Shown: positions 1 through 8,434 of the stretch, piece after piece
Numbering within the stretch: the stretch's first letter is position 1
How the letters are laid out: each line of letters starts with the position of its first letter
DNA from: Sporomusaceae bacterium
GTDB lineage: Bacteria; Bacillota_C; Negativicutes; Sporomusales_B; UBA7701
DNA: 12,624 bases
Assembly (NCBI GenBank): GCA_022839045.1
Contig: JALHDI010000111.1
Location: 1-12,624, forward strand
Direction of reading: 5' to 3'
Notes under the pieces: generated by a model
Databases searched by the model: none
What the model saw: only the letters and a program-made list of their open reading frames with translations
Told to the model about the DNA's origin: nothing
Position numbers and translations under genes: made by a program

Positions 1-176
1 CTGGCGTTCAGGCCGTACTGCGTGAAGGTGTGGGCGAAGACGCCCGCCAGCCCGAGCAGGGTCAGGTAGCCGAGGGCGCGGCGCGGCTCCCCGGCCGGCA
101 TGAGAAGGTCGAGCGTGACGATGAAGCAGGCGAGTGCGACGGTTACGATCTCGGTTGTCAGCAGACTGAGGTCCAT
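1..176 (-). CDS. nuoN: NADH-quinone oxidoreductase subunit N (partial, N-terminus only)
   Basis: Only the first 58 codons lie in the window; the gene continues past the left edge. It starts [20 protein letters not shown] and encodes a hydrophobic first helix followed by a short charged loop and a second helix, as expected for NuoN, one of the three antiporter-like proton-pumping membrane subunits of complex I. The ATG overlaps the nuoM stop codon by one base (TGATG) and is preceded by GGGAGGT about 9 bases upstream. Identity rests mainly on position after nuoL and nuoM, the canonical operon order, since too little sequence is visible for the family's catalytic residues. It is the probable last gene of the operon, but the end is not visible. 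Confidence 0.85.
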   Translation of the reverse strand, partial: MDLSLLTTEIVTVALACFIVTLDLLMPAGEPRRALGYLTLLGLAGVFAHTFTQYGLNA

Positions 177-1708
177 CACAGGCCACCTCCCATCCGCGCC
201 GCCAGGCCGATGCCGTCAAGGACGGCGGCCAGGGGTGCGATCCCGCTGCCGGCCATCTTCATCAGCAGCGCGGGGAAAACGCCGCAGATGACGAGCACGG
301 TGCCGAGGACGACGAGGGGCACGAGGGCCGGCCCGCCGGCGTCGGGCAGATGATCAAACCTGGCCTGGCGGGGTCCGAAGAGGACGTTGGCCAGCACCCG
401 CAGCGTATAAAGCGCCGTCAGGACGATACCGGCGATGGCCAGCACGCTGAGGACGGGGAAGCGGCCGAAAGCGCCGACGAAGATCGTGAACTCGGGAACG
501 AAGCTGATGAGGCCGGGAAGTCCCAAGGACGCCATGCCCGCCAGCATCAGCCCGGTGGCGGCGTACGGCATCTGGTGGGCGAGGCCGCCCATCTCATCCA
601 TATTTCGGGTGTGGGTCTGCCCGTACAGGTAGCCGATCAAGGCGAAGAACAGGGCGCTCATCACGCCGTGGGCGAACATGTTGGCGACCGCGCCGCTGAG
701 GCCGACGACGTTCAGCGCGGCGACGCCGATGAGCACGAAACCCATGTGGGAAACGGACGAATAGCCGACGACATACTTCAGATCGCGCTGCGAGATGGCG
801 ATGAAAGCCGCGTAGAGGACGTTCACCACCCCGAGGGCGGCGATGGCCGGCGCCCAGTACTTGGCGCCCAGCGGCAGGACGGCGATGCCGAGACGGATGA
901 GGCCGTAGCCGCCGATTTTTTTCAGCACCCCGGCGTGAATCATCGATACGGCGGTCGGCGCGCCCGCGTAGCCGTCCGGCGACCAGCTGTGAAACGGCCA
1001 CATCGAGATGAGCGAACCAAATCCGAGAAGGAGAAGGAAGAACACCGGCACCTGGAAGCTCTCCGGCAGGTGGCCGAGAGCCGCCGCCGAGGCCAGTTCC
1101 TCTATCAGGAAGGTGCGCTCACCCGGCGGGTAAGCCTGGATATACAGGGCCAGCACGCCAACGAGCAGGAAGGCCGAGCCGATGAGCAGGTAGATGGTCA
1201 GCTTCATGCCGGCGTATTCCTTGGTCACTCGCTTGCTCGAACCCCACAAGATGACGAGGATGTATATGGGTATTACCACAAGCTCGTAGAAGAGCAGGAA
1301 GATGAACAGGTCGCGGGTCAGGAAGGTGCCGACGACGCCGGCGATCAGGATGAGGAGGAGAACGAAGAATTCTTTGTTACGCTCCTCCGTCCCCCAGGAG
1401 GCGAACACGGCCGAAAAGCCGATGAGGACGGTGAGGAGGACCATCGGCAGCGACAGGCCGTCGACCCCCATGGCGTAAGTCACGCCGAGTTCCGGGACCC
1501 ACGGCACGCTCTCCGTGAACTGCATGCCGCCGCGGGCGAAATCGTAGGCGAAGTAGCAGTACAGGGCGAGGGCCAGGGCGGTGCCCATGGCGAAGGCGGC
1601 GACATACTTGACCGTCTGCCGGGCTGCGCGGGGCAGGAGAACGATGGCCAGCGCCCCGAGGACGGGGGCGACGAGGATGGTCGTGAGAATGGGGAAACCG
1701 GCGCTCAC
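176..1708 (-). CDS. nuoM: NADH-quinone oxidoreductase subunit M
   Basis: A 510-residue polytopic membrane protein of normal NuoM length; it is an antiporter-like proton-translocating subunit of complex I. The TM5 glutamate is present at E142 ([10 protein letters not shown]), and the TM8-region lysines are at K263/K264 ([10 protein letters not shown]). The conserved PFHSWSPD loop is at 238-245. The position that carries the TM7 channel lysine in E. coli (K234, AVKMPMVPFH) appears to be leucine here (L233, [10 protein letters not shown]). The start is GTG, overlapping the nuoL stop as GTGA, with GGGAGGT 8 bases upstream, so translation is probably coupled to nuoL. No other start fits both the overlap and the N-terminal alignment. 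The family assignment is secure. Confidence 0.97.
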   Translation of the reverse strand: MSAGFPILTTILVAPVLGALAIVLLPRAARQTVKYVAAFAMGTALALALYCYFAYDFARGGMQFTESVPWVPELGVTYAMGVDGLSLPMVLLTVLIGFSAVFASWGTEERNKEFFVLLLILIAGVVGTFLTRDLFIFLLFYELVVIPIYILVILWGSSKRVTKEYAGMKLTIYLLIGSAFLLVGVLALYIQAYPPGERTFLIEELASAAALGHLPESFQVPVFFLLLLGFGSLISMWPFHSWSPDGYAGAPTAVSMIHAGVLKKIGGYGLIRLGIAVLPLGAKYWAPAIAALGVVNVLYAAFIAISQRDLKYVVGYSSVSHMGFVLIGVAALNVVGLSGAVANMFAHGVMSALFFALIGYLYGQTHTRNMDEMGGLAHQMPYAATGLMLAGMASLGLPGLISFVPEFTIFVGAFGRFPVLSVLAIAGIVLTALYTLRVLANVLFGPRQARFDHLPDAGGPALVPLVVLGTVLVICGVFPALLMKMAGSGIAPLAAVLDGIGLAARMGGGL

Positions 1709-3633
1709 CGTACCTCACCTCCCAACAGGACCGCGGCCTTGACCGGCGCCGGGCCCGCGGCCGCCATCCAGACGACCAGCAGGAAGATGGCGGCAAAGAA
1801 AATCAGCGCGTAGTGCTGGACCTGGCCGGTCTGCAGGCGGCGGAGCCGGTCGCCTCCCGCCTCGGCCAGCCGGCCGCAGCCGTTGACCACGCCGTCGACC
1901 ACCCGGACGTCGAACCAGGCCAGGAAGCGGCCCAGGCCGTCGACGACGGTGCGGTCGAACCACAGGTACAGCTCGTCGACATAGAACTTGCGGAAGCTGA
2001 GGCTGTAGAGCGGCCCGGCCTTGGCGGCCACGGCGTCCGGCGACCAGCGGCCGGCGCCGTAGAGCAGCCAGGCGGCGGCGATGGCCAAGGCGGACAGCGC
2101 CGTCGAGGTGCCGGCGATGGCCCAGTCGATGCCGGCGTGGTGGGGCGGGCCGAAGCGGACCCACTCCCCGAAGTGAAAGAAGTAGCCGACGGCCCCGCTC
2201 GTGACGGCGAGAACGGCGAGGACGACGAGCACAGCGCGCATCGACCACGGACCCTCGTGGGGATGCTCATGCGCCTCGTCCCAGCGGGGCTGGCCGTAGA
2301 ACACGGCGAAGAACATCCGCGCCATGTAGAAGGCGGTCATGGCGGCGGTGACCGTCGCCAGCGCGAACAGCGGCAGGCTTACGCCCGCGGCGGCGGCAAG
2401 GATCTCGTCCTTGGAGAAAAAGCCGGCGAACGGCGGGATGCCGGCGATAGCGAGCACGCCGACGCCCATCGCCGCCCACGTCAGGGGCATGTGCTTCTTC
2501 AGGCCGCCGAGCGCGAAGATGTCGGCCCGGTCGTGGAGGGCATGCAGCACCGAGCCGGCGGCCAGGAACATCAGCGCCTTGAAGAAGGCGTGGGTCATGA
2601 GGTGGAACATCGAGGCGGTGAGGCTGCCGACGCCGAGGGCCAGCATCATGTAGCCTAGCTGGCTGACGGTCGAATAAGCGAGGATGCGCTTGATCTCCCG
2701 CTGCGTCAGGGCGATGGCGGCGGCGAAGAAGGCGGTGAAGCCGCCCACCCAGGCGACGACCGCCAGCGCGGCGGGCAGGGTGTGGAAGAGGAGATAGGCG
2801 CGGGCCACCAGGTACACCCCGGCTACGACCATCGTCGCCGCGTGGATCAGCGCCGAGACGGGCGTGGGGCCTTCCATGGCGTCGGGCAGCCATACGTGGA
2901 GGGGGAACTGGCCCGATTTGCCCACCGGCCCGAGGAAGATGAGGATTGCGACGACCGTCAGGGCCGCGTCGCCGTACTCCTTTACATACTTGGGGATGAG
3001 CGCGTCGAGGCTGACGAAGTCGAGCGTTCCCAGCATTATCTGCAGCGCAAGAATGCCGAGCAGGAGGCCGAAATCGCCCGCCCTGGTGGTGATGAACGCT
3101 TTCTTGGCCGCCTCGCGGGCCGATATCTTGTAGAAATAGTAGCCGATCAGCAGGTAGGAACTCAGCCCCACCAGTTCCCAGAAAACGAACATTTGCAGGA
3201 AATTTACGGCGACGACCAGCCCGAGCATCGACGCTCCGAACAGCGACAAAAAGGCGAAGAAGCGCGGGAAGCCGCCGTCGCCGTGCATATAGCCGAGGGA
3301 GTATATCTCGACGAGCAGCGCCACCAGCGTTACGACGACGATCATTAGCGCCGAGAGGGGGTCGATGAGCACGCCCATATCGATATGGAGGCCGGGCAGC
3401 TCGAACCAGGCAGCCTTGAGCACGAACGGGTTTTCGCGCGTGAAGCCGGCTAGGATAGCTTTGGCGGCAACGCCGAGGGCCAGCAGGAAGGACGCGGCCA
3501 TCGCCGCGATGGCCGCGGCGGCGCTGAAGAAGTTGCTGGCTCGGAAGACGGCCATGATGACGAGGAAGGCGGCCGCCGGTAGGACGGGGATAAGCCACGA
3601 CAACTGGAGCGCGGTATCCAATAAATTCATCAT
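1705..3633 (-). CDS. nuoL: NADH-quinone oxidoreductase subunit L
   Basis: A 642-residue polytopic membrane protein, the distal proton-pumping subunit of complex I with the long lateral helix at its C-terminus. Family hallmarks are present: E153 in [14 protein letters not shown] (TM5), D187 in TTRAGDFG, K239 in [19 protein letters not shown] (TM7), and the [16 protein letters not shown] stretch around 260-275. The C-terminal 130 or so residues contain the charged amphipathic region and a last anchoring helix ([13 protein letters not shown]). Two ATG codons stand in tandem at the start (3633 and 3630). The SD AGGGAGGGGAGG fits either, so the exact start is uncertain by one residue. The gene begins 13 bases after the nuoJK stop. 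Confidence 0.98.
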   Translation of the reverse strand: MMNLLDTALQLSWLIPVLPAAAFLVIMAVFRASNFFSAAAAIAAMAASFLLALGVAAKAILAGFTRENPFVLKAAWFELPGLHIDMGVLIDPLSALMIVVVTLVALLVEIYSLGYMHGDGGFPRFFAFLSLFGASMLGLVVAVNFLQMFVFWELVGLSSYLLIGYYFYKISAREAAKKAFITTRAGDFGLLLGILALQIMLGTLDFVSLDALIPKYVKEYGDAALTVVAILIFLGPVGKSGQFPLHVWLPDAMEGPTPVSALIHAATMVVAGVYLVARAYLLFHTLPAALAVVAWVGGFTAFFAAAIALTQREIKRILAYSTVSQLGYMMLALGVGSLTASMFHLMTHAFFKALMFLAAGSVLHALHDRADIFALGGLKKHMPLTWAAMGVGVLAIAGIPPFAGFFSKDEILAAAAGVSLPLFALATVTAAMTAFYMARMFFAVFYGQPRWDEAHEHPHEGPWSMRAVLVVLAVLAVTSGAVGYFFHFGEWVRFGPPHHAGIDWAIAGTSTALSALAIAAAWLLYGAGRWSPDAVAAKAGPLYSLSFRKFYVDELYLWFDRTVVDGLGRFLAWFDVRVVDGVVNGCGRLAEAGGDRLRRLQTGQVQHYALIFFAAIFLLVVWMAAAGPAPVKAAVLLGGEVR

Positions 3634-3646
3634 TGCCTCCCCTCCC

Positions 3647-4348
3647 TTACCATTTCATCCAGTCCAGCTCTTCGGTGCTGGTGGTGGCGCGGTCGCGGTA
3701 GATGCTGAAGATCAGGGCCAGACCGACGGCGACCTCGGCGGCGGCGACCGTTATCGTGAACACGGCGAATAGCTGGCCGACGAACGCGTCGGGAGTGATG
3801 AAGCGCGAGAAGGCCACCATGTTCAGATTGACGGCGTTGAGCATCAACTCGATCGACATTCTCGCCAGGATGATGGCGCCGATCATCGCCGCCAGCAGCA
3901 GGACGGCCGCCGCCTCGAAGGCGATGGCGAACTCGCCGAGCAGTAGACCGGCGATCGCGGCCGCCGTTTCCCCGGGCGCCTGTTTGGTCACCACCGGCCA
4001 GTCGGTCGCCAGCACGGCCGTCAACATACCGGCGGCAAGGAGCGCGACGACGACGAGTAGGCCGCGTCCCATGCGGTTGGGCGGGTTGCTGTTCTTCATG
4101 TCCCCCTTCTGGGTGAGCATGACGCCGATGACGACGATGACGGCGACGGCGCCGTTGTAGACCAGTAGCTGGACGGCGGCCAAAAAGTCGGCGGCCAGCA
4201 GGATATAAAGCCCGGCCACGCCGATAAAGGTGACCGCGAGCAGGAGGGCGCTATGAACGAGGTTGCGTTTGAATACGACCCCGGCGGCGGCGGCCAGCAC
4301 GACGGCCGCCAGCAGATAGAACGCGGCGACTGGTACCCAGCTAGCCAA
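3647..4348 (-). CDS. nuoJK: NuoJ-NuoK fusion, NuoK first helix missing
   Basis: A single 233-codon frame covers two complex I membrane subunits. Residues 1 to about 163 are NuoJ: five hydrophobic segments, the Y64-containing [17 protein letters not shown] helix, and the last helix around 141-163 ending IGAIILAR. From residue 164 the sequence is NuoK, beginning in the middle of NuoK helix 2 ([19 protein letters not shown]) and keeping both conserved proton-path glutamates (E167 and E205) and the usual end ELDWMKW. The NuoK N-terminus and TM1, about 30 residues, are absent, as are any NuoJ stop and NuoK start. No separate nuoK exists before nuoL. The start is TTG with AGGGGGG upstream; it overlaps the end of nuoI by 8 bases. 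The frame is open across the junction (about 3857-3860). It could be a natural fusion, an in-frame deletion or an assembly error; sequence alone cannot decide. Confidence 0.9.
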   Translation of the reverse strand: MASWVPVAAFYLLAAVVLAAAAGVVFKRNLVHSALLLAVTFIGVAGLYILLAADFLAAVQLLVYNGAVAVIVVIGVMLTQKGDMKNSNPPNRMGRGLLVVVALLAAGMLTAVLATDWPVVTKQAPGETAAAIAGLLLGEFAIAFEAAAVLLLAAMIGAIILARMSIELMLNAVNLNMVAFSRFITPDAFVGQLFAVFTITVAAAEVAVGLALIFSIYRDRATTSTEELDWMKW

Positions 4349-4745
4349 CCTTATCCCCCCTTTGGCCCGCCGCCAGGCAGTCGGTGCTCAGACCCTCGCG
4401 GCGGTAGCAGGCCGCCTCGTAGTCCTGCGACCAGGACAGGGCCTGCACCGGGCAGGCTTCGAGGCACAGGTTGCAGAACAGGCACAGGCCGGCGTGGTAG
4501 CGGTAGACGGTAAGGCGTTTCTTCTTGTCCTCGCCCGTTTCCGTAGCCAGGTCGATGACCGCGTTCGGGCAGGCCATGGCGCACAGGCCGCAGGCGATGC
4601 AGCGGCCGCGGTCGAGGACGAGGCTGCCGCCGCGGAAGCGGGGCGTCATCGCAATCTTCTCCTCGGGGTATTCCACCGTGTTGGGGCGACCGAAGAACCG
4701 CCTGAGCGTTATCGACATCCCCTTGATTAGTCCTTTGCCGAGCAT
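4341..4745 (-). CDS. nuoI: NADH-quinone oxidoreductase subunit I (2x[4Fe-4S])
   Basis: A 134-residue ferredoxin-like subunit that carries iron-sulfur clusters N6a and N6b and relays electrons to NuoB at the membrane interface. It has two textbook cluster motifs: C49-x2-C52-x2-C55-x3-C59-P and C88-x2-C91-x2-C94-x3-C98-P. An amphipathic N-terminus ([19 protein letters not shown]) matches the family. The ATG at 4745 is chosen because GGAGGGGGT lies about 6 bases upstream and the protein begins as NuoI usually does. The same frame stays open far upstream inside nuoH, but that part is a shadow. It starts 2 bases after the nuoH stop. The 30-residue tail after the second cluster includes two extra cysteines (C113, C123) that are not in the motifs. 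Confidence 0.97.
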   Translation of the reverse strand: MLGKGLIKGMSITLRRFFGRPNTVEYPEEKIAMTPRFRGGSLVLDRGRCIACGLCAMACPNAVIDLATETGEDKKKRLTVYRYHAGLCLFCNLCLEACPVQALSWSQDYEAACYRREGLSTDCLAAGQRGDKVG

Positions 4746-4747
4746 CG

Positions 4748-5755
4748 CTACCCCCTCCACTGCTGCGCGATATAGATTCCGATCCCGGTGACGACGACGT
4801 TGACCAGGGCAAGAGGCAGCAGGCCCTTCCAGCCGAACGACATCAGCTGGTCGACCCTGATGCGCGGGAAGGTCCAGCGGAACCACATGAAGACGTAGAT
4901 CATCATTACCACCTTGGCGGTGAACCACAGCCAGCCGGGCAGCCACGGCCCCTGCCAGCCGCCGAGGAACACCGTGGCCGCTATGGCGGACACGGCGACG
5001 AGGTTGGCGTACTCGGCGAGGAAGAACAGCGACCAGCGCATCCCGCTGTACTCGGTGAACGGGCCGGCGACAATCTCCGACTCGGCTTCGACGAGGTCGA
5101 ACGGGGTGCGGTTGGTCTCGGCGGTCGCGGCGATGACGTACACCAGGAACGCCGCCGGCTGGATGAGGATAAACCAAAAGTCCCGCTGCGCGCCGACGAT
5201 ATCGCTCATCTTCATCGAGCCTGTGAGCATCACCACACCGAGCAGGGAGAAAACCAGCGGAATTTCGTAGCTTATCATCTGGGCGACGGTGCGCATCCCG
5301 CCCAGCAGGGCGTACTTGTTGTTCGAGGCCCAGCCCGCCATCAGAAAAGGCAGCGTGGCCTGCGACGAGATGGCAACGAAGTAGAAGACGCCGATGTTGA
5401 GGTCGGCGAAAACCAGTCCGGCGTCGAGCGGCAGTACCGCGTAGGCGGCGACGGCCGGCACGAACAGCAGCACGGGGGCCAGCGCCCACACGCGGCGCTC
5501 GGCGGCCCGCGGCCGGATATCTTCCTTGGAAAGAAGCTTCAGCATATCGGCGGTCGTCTGCAGGATGCCCCACGGCCCGACGCGGTTGGGGCCGACGCGC
5601 ATCTGCATGAAGGCGCTGACCTTGCGCTCCGCGTATACGAGGACGATCGCCGACGTCATGATTACCGCGAAGATCGCGCCGATCTGCACGGCGATCATGG
5701 CAAGGTCGACCAGCCAGGCCGGCCCGCCGGTCAGTTGCTCGATTAACGGTCGCAT
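4748..5755 (-). CDS. nuoH: NADH-quinone oxidoreductase subunit H
   Basis: A 335-residue membrane subunit with about eight helices that, with NuoB and NuoD, forms the quinone-binding chamber of complex I. Highly conserved signatures are visible: [20 protein letters not shown] near residue 41, [20 protein letters not shown] near 144, [20 protein letters not shown] near 208, and [12 protein letters not shown] near 294. The length is normal. ATG at 5755 is preceded by GGGGGGAGGT about 7 bases upstream. The gene follows nuoD directly after a gap of 61 bases; in complexes with an NADH module, nuoE/F/G would sit here. Confidence 0.98.
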   Translation of the reverse strand: MRPLIEQLTGGPAWLVDLAMIAVQIGAIFAVIMTSAIVLVYAERKVSAFMQMRVGPNRVGPWGILQTTADMLKLLSKEDIRPRAAERRVWALAPVLLFVPAVAAYAVLPLDAGLVFADLNIGVFYFVAISSQATLPFLMAGWASNNKYALLGGMRTVAQMISYEIPLVFSLLGVVMLTGSMKMSDIVGAQRDFWFILIQPAAFLVYVIAATAETNRTPFDLVEAESEIVAGPFTEYSGMRWSLFFLAEYANLVAVSAIAATVFLGGWQGPWLPGWLWFTAKVVMMIYVFMWFRWTFPRIRVDQLMSFGWKGLLPLALVNVVVTGIGIYIAQQWRG

Positions 5756-5816
5756 CCCCTATACCTCCCCCCGCGCATTGCCTGGCGGACGCCGGCGGTG
5801 CCGATCATATCGTCCA

Positions 5817-6917
5817 CTAGCAGTCCACCTCCCCCATCACCGGGTCGAGCGTCGCCAGGGCGGCTACGACATCGGCGATCTTGCCGCCGCGGCACAGCTC
5901 GTCGACCGCCATGAGGTTCTGGAACGAAGGCCGCCGCACATGGAACCGGTAAGGCTTTGCCGAACCGTCGCTGACGATGTAAAAACCCAGCTCGCCGCGG
6001 GGATTCTCGATGCGGTGATACACCTCGCCGGGCGGCGGCTTGAGGGCCTTCGGCACCTTGGCCATCACCGGGCCGTCGGGCAACGCGTCCAGAGCCTGGG
6101 CGACGATCGACGCGCTCTCCACCATCTCCTCCATACGGACGATATAGCGGTCCCAGTTATCGCCCTTTTCGCCGACCGGCACCCTGAAGCTGAACCGGTC
6201 ATAGATGCCGTACGGCTCGTCGCGTCGGAGGTCGGCGTCCACGCCGGCGGCCCGCAGGCAGGGGCCGGTGAGGCCGAGGGCCAGCGCCCGCTCGCGGGAG
6301 ATTACCGAACTGTCCTTGAGGCGGTAGTAAAATATCTCGTTGCCGGAAATCAGGCCGTGATACTCTTCCATAATTGCCGGGAAATCGGCCAGGAAAGCGC
6401 GGGCGCCGTCGAGGAACGCCCCGTCCACGTCAGCCATCACGCCGCCGATGCGGATATAGTTGAAGGTCATGCGGGCGCCGCAGGCGGCGTCGAAGAGGTC
6501 GAGGACGCGCTCGCGGTCGCGGAAGGCGTACATCATCCCGGTCGTGCCGCCGAGGTCGATGGCGATCGAGGCGAGGAAGATCAGGTGGCTGGCGATGCGG
6601 CCCAGCTCGGCCATAATGACGCGCAGATACTCCGCCCTCTCCGGCACCTCGATCGCGGCCAGCTTCTCCACCGCCTGGCAGTAGCCGAGGTTATTGTTCA
6701 TGGCCGCGAGATAATCCAGGCGGTCGGTGTAAGGGATGATCTGGGCGTAGGTGCGGCTCTCGGCCAGCTTCTCGATGCCGCGGTGGAGATACCCCAGCTC
6801 CGGGGTGGCGCTCACCACCGTCTCGCCGTCGAGCTCGAGGATGACGCGGAGCACACCATGGGTACTGGGGTGCTGTGGCCCCATGTTGAGAGTATAGACT
6901 TCGGTGCGGGTGGTCAT
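5817..6917 (-). CDS. nuoD: NADH-quinone oxidoreductase subunit D
   Basis: A 366-residue peripheral subunit homologous to the [NiFe]-hydrogenase large subunit; it forms the quinone-reduction site with NuoB. Key motifs are [12 protein letters not shown] (11-24, with H20 as the probable quinone-site histidine), [12 protein letters not shown], and DRLDYL with Y69 as the probable quinone-site tyrosine. Further matches are [34 protein letters not shown] and the C-terminal half around [11 protein letters not shown]. The protein ends GEVDC, whereas most NuoD proteins, as I recall them, end in a DR pair, so the last residue is unusual. The start ATG has GAGGTGA 5 bases upstream and lies 4 bases after the nuoC stop. 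It is unfused to NuoC, unlike E. coli NuoCD. Confidence 0.98.
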   Translation of the reverse strand: MTTRTEVYTLNMGPQHPSTHGVLRVILELDGETVVSATPELGYLHRGIEKLAESRTYAQIIPYTDRLDYLAAMNNNLGYCQAVEKLAAIEVPERAEYLRVIMAELGRIASHLIFLASIAIDLGGTTGMMYAFRDRERVLDLFDAACGARMTFNYIRIGGVMADVDGAFLDGARAFLADFPAIMEEYHGLISGNEIFYYRLKDSSVISRERALALGLTGPCLRAAGVDADLRRDEPYGIYDRFSFRVPVGEKGDNWDRYIVRMEEMVESASIVAQALDALPDGPVMAKVPKALKPPPGEVYHRIENPRGELGFYIVSDGSAKPYRFHVRRPSFQNLMAVDELCRGGKIADVVAALATLDPVMGEVDC

Positions 6918-6921
6918 GGCG

Positions 6922-7392
6922 TCACCTCGTCGCCGGCCGCGGCGGCAGGCGGTAGTCTTTGCGGAGAGGGTGCCCCTCGAAGCCTTCCGGCAGGAGGATG
7001 CGGGTCAGGTTCGGGTGGCCGGTGAACGTCACCCCAAGTAGGTCGTAAGCCTCGCGTTCGGCGAACCCGGCCGCCGGCCAAAGGCCGGTAACCGACGGCA
7101 GGGCGGCAGCGCCCTTCGCCACGCTGGTCTTGACCGCCAGCTTATGGCCGCAGGCGGAGGAATAAAGGTGATAGACAACGTCAAGGCGGTCGGGATAGTC
7201 CACCGCGGTCAGGTCGCCGAGGGTATCCATAAAGAATGGCTCGTCGTCGCGGAGGGCTCTGAGGACGGCGTAAACCTCGTCCGCCGGCGCGGTCACCACC
7301 GTCAGGCCGTCCCCGGCCCGGTCGGTTGCCATAAGCCGCGGAAACAGGCCGATGAGGTACCGGACCAGGACCGGTTCGATGTTAACGGCCAT
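6922..7392 (-). CDS. nuoC: NADH-quinone oxidoreductase subunit C
   Basis: A 156-residue peripheral subunit of complex I (30-kDa subunit family) that stabilises the NuoB/D/I connecting arm. The diagnostic C-terminal signature [20 protein letters not shown] at 112-131 followed by [16 protein letters not shown] is intact. DVVYHLYS near 71-78 matches the central beta strand of the family. ATG at 7392 overlaps the end of nuoB by 11 bases, with GGGAGGT 8 bases upstream, so it is probably translationally coupled. The length is typical for the stand-alone NuoC of Gram-positive lineages. Confidence 0.97.
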   Translation of the reverse strand: MAVNIEPVLVRYLIGLFPRLMATDRAGDGLTVVTAPADEVYAVLRALRDDEPFFMDTLGDLTAVDYPDRLDVVYHLYSSACGHKLAVKTSVAKGAAALPSVTGLWPAAGFAEREAYDLLGVTFTGHPNLTRILLPEGFEGHPLRKDYRLPPRPATR

Positions 7393-7909
7393 AGCGGATT
7401 ACCTCCCTGGTGAGCTGCGGTTTGGCGATCTTGGCCTTAAGCTGGAGGATGCCGTCGATAAGAGCCTCGGGCCGCGGTGGGCAGCCGGGCACGTACACAT
7501 CAACGGGGATGACGTAGTCCACCCCGGGAACGACGGAATAGGAATCGGCGAACGGTCCGCCGGTGCTGGCGCAACTGCCCATGGCGATGACCCATTTCGG
7601 TTCCGGCATCTGCTCGTAGAGGCGTTTGAGCACCGGCGCCATCTTCCAGGTCAGCGTGCCGGCGGTGATGAGCAGGTCGGCCTGGCGGGGCGACGGCCGG
7701 AAAACCTCGTAGCCGAACCGGGCTAGGTCGAACCGGCCGGCGGCGGCGCACATCATCTCGATGGCACAGCAGGCGAGGCCGCTGGTCAGCGGCCAGAGGG
7801 AGTTGGAGCGGGCCCAGCCCAGGACGGCGTCAAGCGACGTAAGAATGAAATTCTCGCGGAGGAGTTCCCGGGCGGCGCTCTCCTCTGCGGGCCGTAGCGT
7901 CATTGCCAT
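7382..7909 (-). CDS. nuoB: NADH-quinone oxidoreductase subunit B
   Basis: A 175-residue subunit binding cluster N2, the last iron-sulfur centre before quinone. Its four ligands are visible: C47 and C48 in [12 protein letters not shown]113 in MGSCASTGG, and C143 in [13 protein letters not shown]. The frame is open further upstream to 8020, but that part lies inside nuoA and has no homology. The start at 7909 is chosen because AAAGGAG lies 7 bases upstream. An ATG two codons later (7903) forms an ATGA overlap with the nuoA stop and is the only serious alternative. Confidence 0.98.
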   Translation of the reverse strand: MAMTLRPAEESAARELLRENFILTSLDAVLGWARSNSLWPLTSGLACCAIEMMCAAAGRFDLARFGYEVFRPSPRQADLLITAGTLTWKMAPVLKRLYEQMPEPKWVIAMGSCASTGGPFADSYSVVPGVDYVIPVDVYVPGCPPRPEALIDGILQLKAKIAKPQLTREVIRYGR

Positions 7910-8256
7910 TCGAGCGCTCCTTTCCGCCAGGCGTACCAGAGGCCGAGCACGAGGATGGCCACGAAAATCAGCATCTCCACGAAGGCGAAGGTTCCCATCA
8001 CCTGAAACTTGACCGCCCACGGGTAAAGGAAGACGGTCTCGATGTCGAACACGACGAACACGAGGGCATAGAGGAAATAACTGCTCTTAAACTGCACCCA
8101 CGTCTTGCCGATGGTATCGACGCCGCACTCGTAGGTCGAAAGCTTCTCGGCGGTCGGCTTCTTCGTCTGGATGTAGGCGGAAACGAACAGCGGGATGAAG
8201 GGAAAAATCAGCGCGACCGCCATCAGCATGGCGATGGCCCCGTAATCCTGCAGCAT
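7900..8256 (-). CDS. nuoA: NADH-quinone oxidoreductase subunit A
   Basis: A 118-residue small membrane subunit with three predicted helices (about residues 7-28, 61-81, 87-108) and the conserved loop that contributes to the quinone-site/membrane-arm hinge of complex I. The signatures [20 protein letters not shown] (42-61) and [14 protein letters not shown] (67-80) are intact. ATG at 8256 has GAAGGAGGG just upstream; another ATG at 8260 is out of frame. It is the first gene of the operon, and a promoter-like region with two inverted repeats precedes it. Confidence 0.98.
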   Translation of the reverse strand: MLQDYGAIAMLMAVALIFPFIPLFVSAYIQTKKPTAEKLSTYECGVDTIGKTWVQFKSSYFLYALVFVVFDIETVFLYPWAVKFQVMGTFAFVEMLIFVAILVLGLWYAWRKGALEWQ

Positions 8257-8291
8257 ACATACCCTCCTTCTTCACCAGTGGTCTTTTTACT

Positions 8292-8297
8292 ATTGTA
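8292..8297 (-). promoter_or_regulatory. Candidate -10 element of the nuo operon
   Basis: On the minus strand TACAAT lies 35 bases upstream of the nuoA ATG, matching the sigma-A -10 consensus at 5 of 6 positions. The correctly spaced -35 position (about 8315-8320) has no recognisable hexamer. If this is the promoter, it may depend on an activator. This is the only -10-like element in the gap close to nuoA; the TATAAC at about 8353-8358 is an alternative. Confidence 0.35.
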
Positions 8298-8310
8298 CAG
8301 CGCCGCGCGG

Positions 8311-8335
8311 CCGGGAAAGTAATTCTAATTCCCGG
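8311..8335. promoter_or_regulatory. Inverted repeat CCGGGAA-N11-TTCCCGG upstream of nuoA
   Basis: Perfect 7-bp arms (8311-8317 and 8329-8335) flank an AT-rich 11-base centre. It overlaps the place where the -35 element of the candidate nuo promoter should be, as an operator would. No known regulator is recognised for it. It could also be a chance dyad. Confidence 0.35.
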
Positions 8336-8363
8336 GGGTGGAATAAAGAAAAGTTATAGGTTT

Positions 8364-8379
8364 TGTGAATATTCGCACA
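8364..8379. promoter_or_regulatory. CRP/FNR-family or Rex-like operator candidate
   Basis: The sequence TGTGA-ATATTC-GCACA matches the CRP-type palindrome TGTGA-N6-TCACA at 9 of 10 defined positions. Read with one more flanking base, it also contains a perfect Rex half site TTGTGAA (8363-8369) and a weaker second half. Its centre is about 86 bases upstream of the transcription start implied by the candidate -10 element, a distance used by class I CRP-family activators. Rex (NADH/NAD+ sensing) or a CRP/FNR relative are both plausible regulators of a respiratory operon. Confidence 0.4.
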
Positions 8380-8388
8380 TTGTGGCAT

Positions 8389-8425
8389 AAAAAAACGGCC
8401 GCCGGGCAACCGGAGGCCGTTTTTT
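8389..8425 (-). terminator. Factor-independent terminator after the ketopantoate reductase gene
   Basis: The stem ACGGCC(g)CCGG / CCGG(a)GGCCGT has one G-A mismatch and a GCAA tetraloop. It is flanked by seven A on the left and six T on the right (plus strand). On the minus strand it begins about 10 bases after the stop codon at 8435 and is followed by a run of seven T. The symmetric A/T tracts would also let it act in the opposite direction. It separates the upstream gene from the nuo operon. Confidence 0.9.
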
Positions 8426-8434
8426 CGCCTCTGT

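Noticed and set aside
350..1813. 487-codon open frame on the plus strand
   Set aside because: Exactly antisense to nuoM; rich in E, D, G, R and H as expected for the complement of GC-rich membrane-protein codons; no domain and no SD.
2267..3598. 443-codon open frame on the minus strand
   Set aside because: Alternate frame of nuoL, dominated by R, P and G; the nuoL frame has all family motifs.
4746..5573. N-terminal extension of nuoI
   Set aside because: The frame is open far upstream, but that part lies inside nuoH and resembles nothing; the SD-supported ATG at 4745 gives a normal-length NuoI.
5526..7025. 499-codon open frame on the plus strand
   Set aside because: Antisense shadow of nuoH, nuoD and nuoC; low-complexity composition without family features.
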